64,000 nucleotides of DNA, taken from the NCBI RefSeq assembly GCF_018873765.1, contig NC_057922.1, forward strand, positions 14,893,563 to 14,957,562, given 5' to 3'. A program made the translations under genes and the position numbers. This document shows, piece after piece, positions 46,853 to 58,505 of this stretch. The stretch's first letter is position 1. The number at the start of each line of letters is the position of its first letter. The notes below the pieces were generated by a model, which saw only the letters and a list, made by a program, of their open reading frames with translations, ran no database searches and had not been told where the DNA came from. Source of the DNA: Telopea speciosissima (Eukaryota; Streptophyta; Magnoliopsida; Proteales; Proteaceae).

Positions 46853-48312
46853 ATGAGATTTCCATGTTAATCATGGGAGTTTTATCTTCTAAGGTTCCCT
46901 CACCCATACGGTTGTGAGATTCTCTTTGCGGATGTTCGACACGTGTTAGAGAGAAATCCAACGGTTGTGAAGTGAAATACACTTCACGATGGTGGTTCCC
47001 AAACAACGAGTGACTCTCTCTCTCTCTCTCTCCTCTCTCGACTCTTTCCTCAAAACCACTCTCTTCTCTCTCCTCTCTCCACTCTATCCTCAAAACCACT
47101 CTCTTCTCTCTCCTCTCTCTCCACGTTTGCAGTTCTCAATGAAACTGCAACTCTCACGTCTCCTCTATGAAGAATCTGTGAACCACGACCCTAGCTGCCG
47201 TTGTTATACACATCAATCTGCCGCAACACTCTTGAATCCTGGTATTTTGGTCCTCGCACACACCAAGAACAGAATAGGATAGGCGAATGGATTTGGCTTG
47301 GTCAGGGTCGAGGGAGGCGGCGAAACCATGGTAGGCGGTGGCGTAGGTGTAGAGAAGGGAATAATTCAAATGTAAGTGGGATGGGATTGTAAATATTGCA
47401 ACTGTGCATTCAACTCTGCGTTCTGAGCATTTTCTTTTTTTTGCTTTGAGACCGACTTGAAAAAGAAGATCAAAAAGATCTTCAAAATTATCTCCATCTT
47501 TTCTTTTGATTGGCTTAAAATGATTTAATCTTTGTTTTCAGATCAGAAAGGTTGAATCTCCAGGCCCAAAGATCCTGGATAACATACATCATCATGTATT
47601 TACTATTCTGCTCCTTATCTCTAAAACGTTAGATGTATGGAATCTCAAGATTCTAGCTTGTTGCACTCTTCATCATCCCTGATTCTGAGTTCCTCTCTCT
47701 CTCTCTCTCTCTCATTATCTTAATACATAGAGAGAAAGCACTACAAAGTAGGAAGTAGAAACTTGTATGATACATTCAATGAACTATCCCATCCCACTTA
47801 CACTTTGGCCTCTGCCATCGCCGCTGCCGTGTCCCTTCCACATACTGTGGCCATATCCATCCCCAACCTTCCCCTTCTGCAGACGGTGGCTTCTTAGGCA
47901 GGGAATGAGTTCGCCGGCCCTCTGGTTTGGCTGTCGCAAGATGCGGCAGTGGAGTTGTTGAAACCCTAAAATGAGTTTTCCATTTTTCGTTTCTGGTTTT
48001 GCGATTTGGAGAAGAAGGAAAGGGAATATTCTCTCTCTAATTTCTTATTTATTTTTGACTACTTTATTATAAAGATGTATAAAAATGGTTGAGGATAGAG
48101 TGGAAAGAGGAGAGAGGAGACAGTGATTTTGACGAAAGAGTGGAGAGAGGAGAGAGAGAGAATCACTCGTTGTTTGGGAACCACCATGTGAAGTATATTT
48201 CACCTCACAACTGTTGGATTTTTTTTCTAACACGTGTCGAACCTCCATAAGGAGAACCTCACAACCGTATGATTGAGGGAACCTTAAAAGGAAAAAAATC
48301 CATTAATCATGG
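46853..48312. mobile_element. Mutator-like foldback element carrying a gene fragment (Pack-MULE candidate)
   Basis: Inverted arms of about 230 bases (46853-47095 and 48085-48312) share AAGGTTCCCTCA, ATACGGTTGTGAG, TTCGACACGTGTTAGA and GTGGTTCCCAAACAACGAGTGA, followed by a CTCTCT-rich stretch. Long terminal inverted repeats with no transposase and a host-derived interior are typical of non-autonomous Mutator-like elements. The interior carries a subtilase fragment (47238-47372). A further GC-rich stretch (about 47800-47960) looks gene-derived, but I cannot assign it. A 9-base target duplication was not found, so the exact ends are approximate. Confidence 0.7.
47238..47372 (-). pseudogene. Captured subtilase (SBT1-type) propeptide fragment
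   Basis: The minus strand reads NYSLLYTYATAYHGFAASLD and continues PDQAKSIRLSYSVLGVCED. This is the end of the inhibitor-I9 propeptide of plant subtilisin-like proteases, whose usual form is like LYTY-AFHGFAA-L-P-EA--L--S-SVLGVYED. The match stops there, and neither the following HTTR segment nor the catalytic domain is present. About 45 codons survive inside the foldback element, so this is a captured exon piece and not a protease gene. Confidence 0.7.
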
Positions 48313-48800
48313 CACTTAGTACAAAGATATCCTATCTCTGAAAAACAGGGGAAGGCCCGCCTTCTGGGTGGGATACATGTCACGCCTTGAGGAGAGCGAT
48401 GTGGAGAGTAACGCACTTTCCACGTACGCATGCATATCCTCCGCATGCACGCTTCTTGAATTGAGTTCCCAAGTCAAATCTAAAACCTCCTTCCAGTTAA
48501 TACGCTCTAACTCTTAACGTTTTTTAGATGTCTATTTGAATCGACTACTTCGAGGGTGGTATAGAGAGTGAATAATTTTTATATTTATATTCAATTCTGA
48601 CTTCTTCTCAGCTCACTGGAGTCGAACTCCCAAGATTTCTTAATTAGCTTCTTCTTGAAGATATATCACAGCCCATTTCTTTCCTGATTTGTCTTTGATT
48701 TTTGTTAATTATTATTTTTAATTTATGTGATTTTAATTCTGAAATACAAACTTTCAATTCTGTTGGCAGGTATATATAGCTAGGGAGGGAGATCTGGACC
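48313..48800 (+). repeat. Duplicated PHT1 upstream region
   Basis: Parallel to about 55440-55987: TATCCTATCTCTGAAAA, ATGTCACGCCTTGAGGA, ACTTTCCACGTACG and CATTTCTTTCCTG occur in the same order. It directly precedes the PHT1 stub. It contains GCATATCC (48432-48439), which fits the GNATATNC P1BS site bound by PHR1-type phosphate-starvation regulators; the corresponding spot upstream of the longer copy does not fit it. Confidence 0.75.
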
Positions 48801-48993
48801 ATGGCCAAAGAAGACCTACATGTTTTGAGTGCTTTAGACACAGCTAATTAATTAAGACACGTACAATGGTAATCAAATCACAGCAATATATAGTTGTTGC
48901 AGGGATATGACGGGCTTCTTCTTCTTCACTGATATATGCTTATCATCTCTTCTTCATTTCCTTAGTTACAAATTAAGCTTCTTGGTCGTATAT
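48801..48993 (+). pseudogene. PHT1 phosphate transporter, 5' stub
   Basis: Begins [15 protein letters not shown], identical in sense to the start of the PHT1 gene at 55988. It then continues with small insertions through the FFTDAY-like region (cttcactgatatatgctt) and ends near CTTCTTGGTCGTAT. At that point it switches without a gap into the intergenic sequence found at 39693. It is a truncated copy of about 63 codons' worth created at a duplication junction, with several frame changes since. Confidence 0.88.
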
Positions 48994-50260
48994 ACCCAAT
49001 GCATGAGACTCTTGTCACCTCGGGTTTGGGAGGGTCATAATGTACACAGCCTTACCCTTACTTCTGCAGAGAAGTTGTTAATTTCCACACTCAAAATCAT
49101 GACCACTTGGTCACAATTGAACAACCTTATCGAGTTCGAGTCTCCTGGCTCATACCTTCCCCCCCTCCCTCCCCCCCCTCCAAAAAAGAGAGTAAGATAT
49201 ATATAAAAAGCTCCCAATTCCCAAAAAAAAATAAAAAAATAAAAAAAATTGAACAACCTTATCATTGCACCAAAGCCCACAACAGTGAAATTACAGTATT
49301 ACCATAGATTCACTATTTGAAATGAATTCCAAGAAGGTGGGAGCATGGTTCGTAATCTTGGGATCAATTAAGCCCTATACCTATCCAATATTGATCCAGA
49401 TTGGTCAAAAGTGGTCAAAAATTAAGGTTCATTGAATTTGTCTTGGAATCAGTCAGAAAAATAATAAAAACTTAAAAAACTTTTAAAAAAATTAGGTTAA
49501 AATTAATATTAAGTGTTATACATTTAGTCTAAACTCTAAAGTTAAAATAGACGCATATTGTACAGAAAAAAATTCAAAAAGAAAGAGGTAAAATATCCAG
49601 CCGGTACTGGTCAACCAATCCAATCTCCATATTACAAACCATGTGTAGGAGAGCTAAAGATTTGAATTCTAATATAAATTCAAAAGAAGAAAAATTCGGA
49701 TTTTGATGGAACCAGAGTCGAGTATATCAGTTGGGTTGAATAATTATAAGAAATTATCATATGGTCATAAGGTGAATTTAATTGAAGGAATTACACATTA
49801 TGAATATACTTTGAAACCCCTTCTATGGGCTAACCATAGAACCTTATGAATTGAGTTGATTTAATTGAATTTATATGGTTAATTTAATTATGGTTTTGAC
49901 TTTTGACCCATCTAATTTAATTTAATTGAGTTGGGTAGGTTGGTTCAAATGAAAATCAATAGGTTCAATTGGGTTTATGTGTCTAATTTTTATTTATTTT
50001 TTGTTAAGTTTAGTTCAAGTAGTTCAAACTTCATAGGGTTGCATGGGTAAAAGGGGGATAAGGCAAAGGATTAAATGGTCAATTCAAGGAAGAAAGGATA
50101 CCCTAGTTAAGTTTTTGTATGAGAGCTTATTGGCTTAAAAGAGAGGCAAAAAATTGCAAGGTAAGGGCAAAGTTGGATTTTCACCTCTCTTTTTGCATTC
50201 TAAGAACAAACTAGGAAGAATATGTATCCTTCTCTCTTGTTCATTCAAAGGAAATGGGAT
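48994..50260. repeat. Left part of tandem segmental duplication, unit 2
   Basis: Parallel to 39693-41000. A C-rich tract (49158-49182) and an A-rich run (49220-49248) distinguish it. No gene. The matching stretch begins exactly where the PHT1 stub ends. Confidence 0.8.
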
Positions 50261-51791
50261 CTTAAAAGGTGTTTTAGAAAATACAAAAACCTAGGAGGAT
50301 ATTTATGAATCCAAAAGGGAAGTGAACATTCCTGCTACAAGTAAAGCAGCAAAATTTCGTCCATGAATGAAAGAGGAAGAAGATAGACAATAGATGTGGT
50401 CTATAAAAATAAATCTATGGGTTTGGGTTCACTTTAATTTCATGGGTGTCTATATGGGCCCTGGTTTAATACCAGATGGATCTAAATTAGTGAATCAAGA
50501 CTCAAGAGTACCTTTTGGCACATGGAGTCTCAAGCTATAGTATGCAGAAATCTATTGTTATCGCTACTCTTCCAAAGTAAAGGACTCATTAAGGACTCAA
50601 TCTGATGGGCAATATTAGAAGGAATCCTAAAGACCCCTAACCAGTAGATATATGAAGCTTACATGATTGAGTGAACTAGCTCCACCTACCCCCATAAGAT
50701 AGGAGTTTAATTAATGTTTTAATGTACAACCAATATAACTAGAAGTAGGAATTTTAGATGGAGGACCTTTTGGTCTCGAAATTATGAGGGGTTGGGAATT
50801 TGTGACCCAACATTGACAGAGGGATTGAAAGGTCACAAGGGTTTTTAAGAACTTTCTTTATTGGTGTTTTTGCTTTATTTCTTCATGAGTCATGAAAATA
50901 ATTTCAAATTCTTTTTTTTTTTTTCTTCTAAATAAATCTCTAATATTCTAAAGTAATTTTTAGAAAGAAAATTCATACAAGTGATTTTTTTTTTTTATAT
51001 TAAATGAATATTTAACATAAACTATAACAACAATAAATGATTCTTACGATAAGGAGTGAAAATTTTTATCTTCGAAAAAGGAAAAAAAAAAAAACTCTGA
51101 TCAAAATTGCTCCATGGGCTCTTAAAAATCTCTATAGAAGTAATATATATCAAACATTCGCAAAGTGACAGTATTCTAATAGTTAGCTAATGCACTATGA
51201 CTATTCGGACCTGGCTCTCCTTTTGCCGTGGAGAGAGCTGGAGGATCCAGCCCAGCAAAAACGAGGGGGGGGGGGGGGTTGGTCATTTCATATGGGGGGC
51301 CCAAATGGATTGTAAAGACCAAAATCTAATGTATTGTTGTGTAGAACTACACCGCCATAGGTGTTTCTCCATATCGTCAAGAAAAATGAAATAAAAGGAT
51401 AAACAAACACTTGATCTTCAAGTTAGAAAGATTATTCAAACAATGATCTGAAAAAAGAAAAAAAAAAAATTGAAAACCCATCTTGATACATTTGGACAAA
51501 ATAAAAAATGCTTCCAAGCCCTTTTTATTTCTAGAATTTTGATAGAATCAAAGGTACAAGACTAGCTTTGCATTGAAAAATAAGTACCTAACATTTCGAT
51601 ATCTAAATTAAATTAGTGACACCTCTAGACTCATTGACTTTAATCTAACTGATACAATCGACAAAATTTTTGATTGTCAGAGTAACATCATTTCATGGTC
51701 TTTTGATCAGTATCTTAACCAAAATCCAGAGATAAATTGATATTTAACAAAAAATTTGCAACATATAAAACCATTTTTCTGTAATTACAAC
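50261..51791. other. Flank of LHT-C with inserted repeats
   Basis: 50257-50365 is a reverse-oriented MITE family 2 copy (GAATCCAAAAGGGAAGTGAA, AGTAAAGCAGCAAAATTTCG). 50395-50515 matches 42600-42722. 50516-51200 is unique. 51224-51302 is part of the palindromic repeat of 12101-12633 and includes a 14-G run (51265-51278). 51302-51791 matches 43129-43613. No gene. Confidence 0.6.
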
Positions 51792-53936
51792 CTAAGAGAA
51801 AAACGTGTAATCTTTAGCAGTAATAATAATTTGTCGCATTCCTCCAATCGGCGCAAGAACCATTACCAAACTTCCGAATATTATCGCGAACTGAAAGCAA
51901 AAGATGAAATGATTAGCTGATAGCTCAAGTAGCGATCATGACCACATAACATATCTGATTCTTTTGCATGGATTATTCATCGGGCAGATATAGGGGTTGA
52001 TATATGACAATGAAGTTTTAAGGTTAATGAATATAAGTTATGTATTCTACATACCCAACTTGCTATCCAGTGGAAGCTCCATATTTTTGGCTTTTTCAAG
52101 ATAAGCCATATTAGACTAGGGAACTGCATCAAGAACCCATGGATCAAGAAACTATAATACATGGTAAGTAACATTTTAAAAATATTAAATGTGGCAATGA
52201 TATGATCACTCACAACAAATGACATGGATGCGAACACAAGTCCCCCAAAGAACCCTAATAACCCTCCAAAGAAAGGGATGCAAATCCCAACAAAACCTGT
52301 TAAAACTGAAAAGGCTATATATGTTATAAGGCTGGCTTATTTTACCTATGCCCTTGTAAACCATTTATTAAATTACTTACTTACAAATTAAGCAGATATA
52401 ATTCATGATGAGAGAAGTATACTTACTAACATAAACACTGCGTCCAATTAGGCGGAGAGTGAACCCTGGATTGCAATTTAAATTGTTTACCAAGTAGGAT
52501 TCAATCAGGTCGAACACTGGCATTGCAAAAACCTGGAAAAACAGTTAACCCAAGAACATTCAATTCAGAATTCAGATTTCATCATCTGAAATTCATTCTG
52601 ATTTAGAGTTTAAAATAGTGTCTATATATATATATATGCCATGCACCTGATAGCTTCCAACAACATGTAAAAACACCATGAGATTAGCAGCTGCAATAAG
52701 CCATTTGGGGTTGCTGAGTGTCACAAGGATATCATCATCTACACCAATACCAAAAGCCCAGTAGCCAGTGATAGCAACTGTGAAGTAACAAAATGCGACA
52801 ATCATATATGCTACATATACTCCTTTCCACATAGGTTTACTTGATGGTCTCTCAGGAGTGGAAGGGATGGTGGCCTGGATCTCTAGAAGAACACTATGAC
52901 CTGCAAAGGAAAAAGCTATTGCCCCCATGCCATTGAATACTTCGAATATGGTTCCTGGCAAGGTGGACGCACGAACTCCATACTCTACATTTCTATTAGG
53001 TTGTGAACCTTTAATTGCAGATGCAATGAAAGATATAGAAGAGTAACTAATGGACATTATAGCTGCAAGGGATGACATTCCAGCAAGTGAATTAAAATTG
53101 GGAGTCTGAGAAAGCAGCAATTGCAGGGTGCCAAACATTGTTATGAAATAGGTCTTTCTAATTGAGGCCACAGTTGGGGCAATGAGCTGAAAGAACTTTT
53201 GTAGCGAGTTTCCACCGGTGACCATGTACACAATGTCTGAAGCTACTTGAACAAGTAATTGTTGAGGCATTACAATCCAATACCCCCTCTTTTTCCCAAA
53301 AGCATAATCCCCTAGCTCATAGTAACGATCGAAACGTTGTCCCGGCACACATTCGTGCAATTGAACCAGTTGATATAATGTGTATAAAGTGACGAGCCAT
53401 GAAAGTCCCAAGATAGCAATTCCAGGAGTCCTGTAAGACATCATGAGATGAACCTAGATAGCTAGCTAGCTCTCAAAATTGTTGACAACAAGAAGAAGAA
53501 GAAGAAGAAGAGGGTGAAAGAGATTTTAATAAAAACAACAATTCAGTTGGGTGATAAGGAGTAGTAGTATAAACAAAGATACATACCATCCAAGTTGGGA
53601 CATTGCGAAAGGCAATCCAAGTACACCTGCACCCACCATAGCTGTTACATTGTGGAACGTGGAGTACCACCATTTTGCTTTCCTAGATGCTGTTACTGGC
53701 AGCCAATTCTCCAAGTTCCTCTCTCGCTTGCTTCTATTTGAAGCTTGCTGTGTTATAATAGAAGAGAGAGAGAGAGAGAGCAACTCAGTAAGCCACATTC
53801 CAATTAATTAATTGAAATCACAACAACTATTTGTATTTGTGAAGATATTAAAACACTGGAAATCAAACGGGAGAATACTCACAGTAGCTGCTGCTGCTTG
53901 GTTCTCTGATGAGATGCTCATGTTTGCCATAGTCAT
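51792..53936 (-). CDS. LHT: LHT-type amino-acid/proton symporter, gene C
   Basis: Seven coding exons on the minus strand, 5' to 3': 53883-53936, 53587-53747, 52647-53430, 52427-52532, 52214-52305, 52055-52123 and 51792-51890. They join in frame to 454 codons plus stop. Exon lengths are identical to gene B except in exon 1 (54 against 60 bases). Landmarks include [62 protein letters not shown] and [18 protein letters not shown] differs from B in scattered substitutions (for example [12 protein letters not shown] against [12 protein letters not shown]), and more often in the loop with [20 protein letters not shown]. The gene looks intact. Expected to be a plasma-membrane proton-coupled amino-acid importer; a shift in substrate or expression from B is possible but not visible here. 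Confidence 0.94.
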
Positions 53937-55430
53937 GTCTCTCTCTAATTCTCTTCTCGCTGTGGAGTGCATTGAAGCGAAGTGAGAGTGGAAGTGAAAG
54001 AGAGTAGTTTAGTAGTTACACCAAAACATTCAAACTGGATCCTAATTCTCCGCCCTTTGAAGTCAGAGTGAAAAGAGTATTTTAGTTACTCACAGAGTAA
54101 CAGTCAAACTGGTTCCTACAGAAAATTAAGGAAAAATTATGATAACCTTAATATTCAGTGACACATCACTGAGAGAGTGAGAGAGAATCGTCGATTTTCA
54201 GTTCACTATTCACGGCACCGATAACGGTTATCACGAGTTGAAGATATTATTTTCCATTTTCCATTTTTATTTTTATAATCTCTAATAGTAATAATTAATT
54301 ACTATTAGTAAAAGCAACTTCTATGAATATGACGAAATTTTGCTGTTACAAGGCTGGCAGCCAAGGAAAGAATCCCATGGCATAGGACGGGGCAGTTCTG
54401 GGATGGGATTCTGAATGGTACCAGTTCTAAAATACCGGCAGATTAACAGGTTAGCTAGTACCCGTTCGAAAGATATATTTAATGATTTTTGTTCAAGTTT
54501 TACAAGTGTATGTATTTGAATGGTATTTTTATCCAAAAGAGGTTTCAGCTGATGAACCTCTAGTTATATTTTATAAACTTGTTTAGTGATGACATTAAAA
54601 CTATGTTCGGACTTTGTTTATTTGGTCATCATTAATTTTTAGTTGTCATTTTTTTTTTTTTTTTTTGGTCAATAAAATTCATATATTCTTTTTTTATATA
54701 TGAAAAGATAAACCCTATACTAAGCGAAAAGAAAATCACCAACACTGTACGAAACGCATAAGCGAATTCTATCAATTCAGGCTCTACGTGCTAAGTTGTG
54801 TGCTATGAAGATTGAAGACCCTATTATAAGATTGTTTAAGGACAAAATTTTTCTCCACCCATAAAGGACAATTCACTCACCATTCTTTTGCTCAGATATC
54901 GAGCTGCAATTTTAGTCGTCAACAGACCATTTTTTGCATAAGGGCAAAATAGGAATTAAATATGTTCAATAATCGCAAGAGGCATCTGAGAAATAATACT
55001 AACAATGTGAGTTGGGAAAACATAATTGATGAGAGGGAGATTCGAAGATCTCCTAGTCCAAACTCAGAAAAAGGAGTAAGACAGGTAGAGAGTCCCTCGG
55101 TCTGTTAGAGATAGATCTCACTCCACTTTGGAAGCCAAGGATCATTTCAGATATTGATCAAAGTCCCAAACCCAACCTTGCAACAAACAAGTCTCCTAAG
55201 GTAAGGAATCATTGGAGAAAAACCATTGCAAAACCAAGAACATTTTTTTCTTTTCATGATTAATATAGCTCGTCAGTTTATAGCCCAAGCGTGCCTGAGC
55301 GCTTTGCCCGAGTAAGGGTAAGGCAGTCATTATGCATCCCACCGTATTTGGGCAACACGGTCCTATCGGACAGTTCGGCAGTAGAGGATCTAGATCGGAA
55401 TAAACGTGAATAGCCTGGGAGGATCTTGGA
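53937..55430. other. Upstream region of LHT-C and intergenic DNA
   Basis: 53937-54190 matches the LHT-B upstream region. 54333-54374 is a truncated MITE family 2 copy (GAAATTTTGCTGTTACAAGG). 55265-55395 has the TAAGGGTAAGGCAGTCATTATG and CAGTTCGGCAGTAGAGGATCTA words also seen near 39090-39175. No gene. Confidence 0.5.
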
Positions 55431-55949
55431 TGGTACTTGTATAAGAACATGATCCTATCTCTGAAAAGTAGGGGGACAGCTCGCTTTCTAAGGGGGGCAC
55501 ATGTCACACCTTGAGGACAGCAATGTGGAGAGTAATTCACTTTCCACGTACGGATAGAGAGAGACTTTCTCCTTCCTTAAAACCAGTATACAATTTCCAT
55601 GCATCTCTCCTCCTCATGCACGTTTCTTTTAATTATCAGTCAAACCTTAAACCTCCTTCCACTTAATACTCTCTGACTTTCCTTATATGTCTATTTCAAT
55701 CTACTACTTCGGTGATGGTATAAAGACTGAATATTCCATGAATTTCCATTTTTATATATACATATTCTGACTTTTTCTTCATTTGACTCCCATTGATACT
55801 CACTGTCACTCACCAGTCACCACTCACCACCACTTTGAAGATCACAGTCCATTTCTTTCCTGGTTTGTGTTTGATTTTTTGTTTTTTGTTTTTTTTTGTG
55901 ATTTCAATTCTTAATTACAAAACTTTCAATTTTCTGTTCATGGTATACT

Positions 55950-55978
55950 GGAAGGAAGGAAGGAAGGAAGGAAGGAAG
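55950..55978. repeat. GGAA tetranucleotide microsatellite in the PHT1 leader
   Basis: Seven perfect GGAA/GAAG units end ten bases before the PHT1 start codon. The stub at 48.8 kb has GGGAGGGAGA in the same place, so the array expanded after the duplication. Confidence 0.9.
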
Positions 55979-55987
55979 ATCTGGAGC

Positions 55988-57566
55988 ATGGCCAAAGAAG
56001 ACCTACATGTTTTAAGTGCTTTAGATACAGCTAAAACACAATGGTATCAAATCACAGAAATAGTTGTTGCAGGAATGGGTTTCTTCACAGATGCTTATGA
56101 TCTCTTCCTGCATTTCTTTAGTTACAAAACTTCTTGGTCGTATTTACTATCATGTAGAAGGTTCTTCAAAACCAGGAACACTTCCTCCAAATGTTTCAGC
56201 AGCAGTTAATGGTGTTGCTTTATGTGGTACTTTAGCTGGACAACTTTTCTTTGGTTGGCTTGGTGACAAATTAGGTCGAAAAAGTGTTTATGGTGTAACA
56301 CTTTTACTCATGATTTTATGTTCAATTGCTTCTGGTCTTTCTTTTGGTAGTAAACCTTCAACTGTGATGGCAACTTTATGTTTCTTTAGATTTTGGCTTG
56401 GAGTTGGTATTGGTGGTGATTATCCACTTTCTGCAACTATAATGTCTGAGTATTCAAATAAGAAAACTCGTGGAGCTTTTATTGCTGCTGTGTTTGCAAT
56501 GCAAGGTTTTGGTATTATATATAGCTGGTGGAACAATGGCTCTTCTTGTTTCATCTATTTTTAATCATTATTATCCTTCACCACCTTATTCTAAAGATCC
56601 AATTGCTTCTACTGTTCCTCAAGCTGATTATGTTTGGAGCTGTTCCTGCTGCTTTAACATTTTATTCTCGAGTGAAGATGCCTGAGACATCTAGGTATAC
56701 TGCCCTAGTTGCCCAAAGATGCTGCAAAGGTTGCTAAAGATATGTCAAAGGTACTTGAAGTTGAAGTTGAAGTTTATCAAAATGAGATAGAAGTTGAGAA
56801 AGCAGAGACAATTATGATGGAGAAAGAAAGTAACAATTTTGGGTTGTTCTCAAAGGAATTCTTAAAAAGGCATGGATTGCATTTGTTAGGAACTACAACT
56901 ACATGGTTCTTATTGGATATTGCTTATTATAGTCAAAATTTGTTTCAAAAAGACATTTTTAGTTCAGTTGGTTGGATTCCTCCTGCAATAACTATGAATG
57001 GTATTCAAGAGCTTTTTAAGATTGCAAGAGCACAAACCCTAATTGCACTTTGTGGTACTGTGCCTGGTTATTGGTTTACCGTCTTTTTTATCGATAAAAT
57101 CGGAAGATTTTACATTCAATTGATGGGTTTCTTTTTCATGACAGTATTCATGTTTGCAATTGCAATTCCTTATCATTATTGGACTTTGAAAGGACATCAA
57201 GTTGGGTTTGTTATATTATATGCTCTTACCTTCTTTTTCGCGAATTTCGGACCAAATAGTACTACATTTGTTGTTCCAGCTGAGATTTTTCCAGCAAGAC
57301 TTAGATCAACATGTCATGGTCTCTCATCAGCTTCAGGGAAAGCTGGTGCAATTGTGGGAGCTTTTGGGTTCTTGTATGCTGCACAAAATCAAGATAAGTC
57401 AAAGACTGATGCTGGTTACCCTCCTGGGATTGGTGTGAGGAATTCCCTACTTGTGCTTGCAGTGGTAAGTGTACTAGGATTTGGGTTCACTTTCTTGGTG
57501 CCAGAATCTAAGGGGAAGTCATTGGAAGAAATGTCTAAAGAAACAGAGTCTACAGAATCTGTTTAA
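55988..57566 (+). pseudogene. PHT1: PHT1-type phosphate transporter with four frame-changing indels
   Basis: A full-length intronless PHT1 gene by homology, from [21 protein letters not shown] to a C-terminus ESVstop. PHT1 proteins import phosphate with protons at the plasma membrane (12 membrane segments). The signature [20 protein letters not shown] and the regions [39 protein letters not shown] and [13 protein letters not shown] are well conserved. Four changes relative to the family break the frame: one extra C after DAYDLF (near 56108), four extra bases at a TA run in the GFGI region (near 56520), 20 bases missing in the central-loop start near 56635, and one extra C near 56712. Net length corresponds to 531 codons in an ancestral form. 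Everything else reads clean, so inactivation is recent, or some indels (the two C-run ones) are assembly errors. Confidence 0.85.
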
Positions 57567-57724
57567 GCTCTTATACCTGTTGGGGATCCTTTAGATACAT
57601 TATTTTTTCATTAATTAGTTCTCTTAATCTTGGCCTAATCTACTTCTAAATTCTTTTCTTTTTTTTTTTTTTTTTTTTTTTTTGGACTAGCTTGTCTGTC
57701 ATGTACTTGTGAATAATAGAGTGC

Positions 57725-57730
57725 AATAAA
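57725..57730 (+). terminator. Poly(A) signal after PHT1
   Basis: AATAAA about 160 bases after the stop codon, just past a T run (57658-57682). Confidence 0.5.
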
Positions 57731-58500
57731 TTTCCATCTTTTTGTTGTGACTTCATTTTAATTATGCTTTTAGTTATGTCGTCGTGATTAATTTAATGAG
57801 CAAGAGAACGCTAACCGGTTGTGTAACACCTACACTAGATGTAATCTGTACCCATCAAATGTAAAATGGCACTTCTCAAATACTGCACTACCTAAGGATC
57901 GCACACTCTTCTCCTTAAAATGTCAATAGCTAAATTGTGTTTAATTTATTTAATTTTGACCAAGTAAATAGGAAAAGTAATATAACCGATCGAGTGGATT
58001 GAAGTGCCTAACAACTTCCTTAATCTGCAATCTGACTCATACCTTGACCTTTGATTTGACCGGTCTCCAATTGAACCCATTTTTGGAATTATTTATATTT
58101 TTATTTGTGAGTCATAAACTCTAATCTCAATAACAACTCTCTTTATTTTATCTTTCTGAAGAAGATGATAGATTCTCCTCAAGATGACAAGATGAATATT
58201 CATCGTTCTCACACAAGGCAAAAAATAAAAAAGAGAATTGTAAGAAGATTAAAGAATGCCTTGAAGGTCAATTAATTTGGTGGGCAAAGTCAATCAAATG
58301 GACCACTTGTATCATATTATCCTTTTGAATTCGAAATATTCAATTTTTTGAGTTCTTATCTTTGTTAACCATTTTCTTTAATCTTATTTTTCTCTTAGCT
58401 TAAATCTTTTTGGGTGATGAAATTTTATAGGAAGATGGAGGATGGTAGTGCTTACCTAAATTACTAAATTTGGGTGCTAGGTGAACTGTCACATAATAAA
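57731..58500. other. Gene-free stretch
   Basis: Contains GAGAACGCTAACCGGTTGTG near 57803, a word shared with 30245, likely the end of a dispersed repeat. Otherwise AT-rich with nothing recognised. Confidence 0.4.
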
Positions 58501-58505
58501 TAAAT

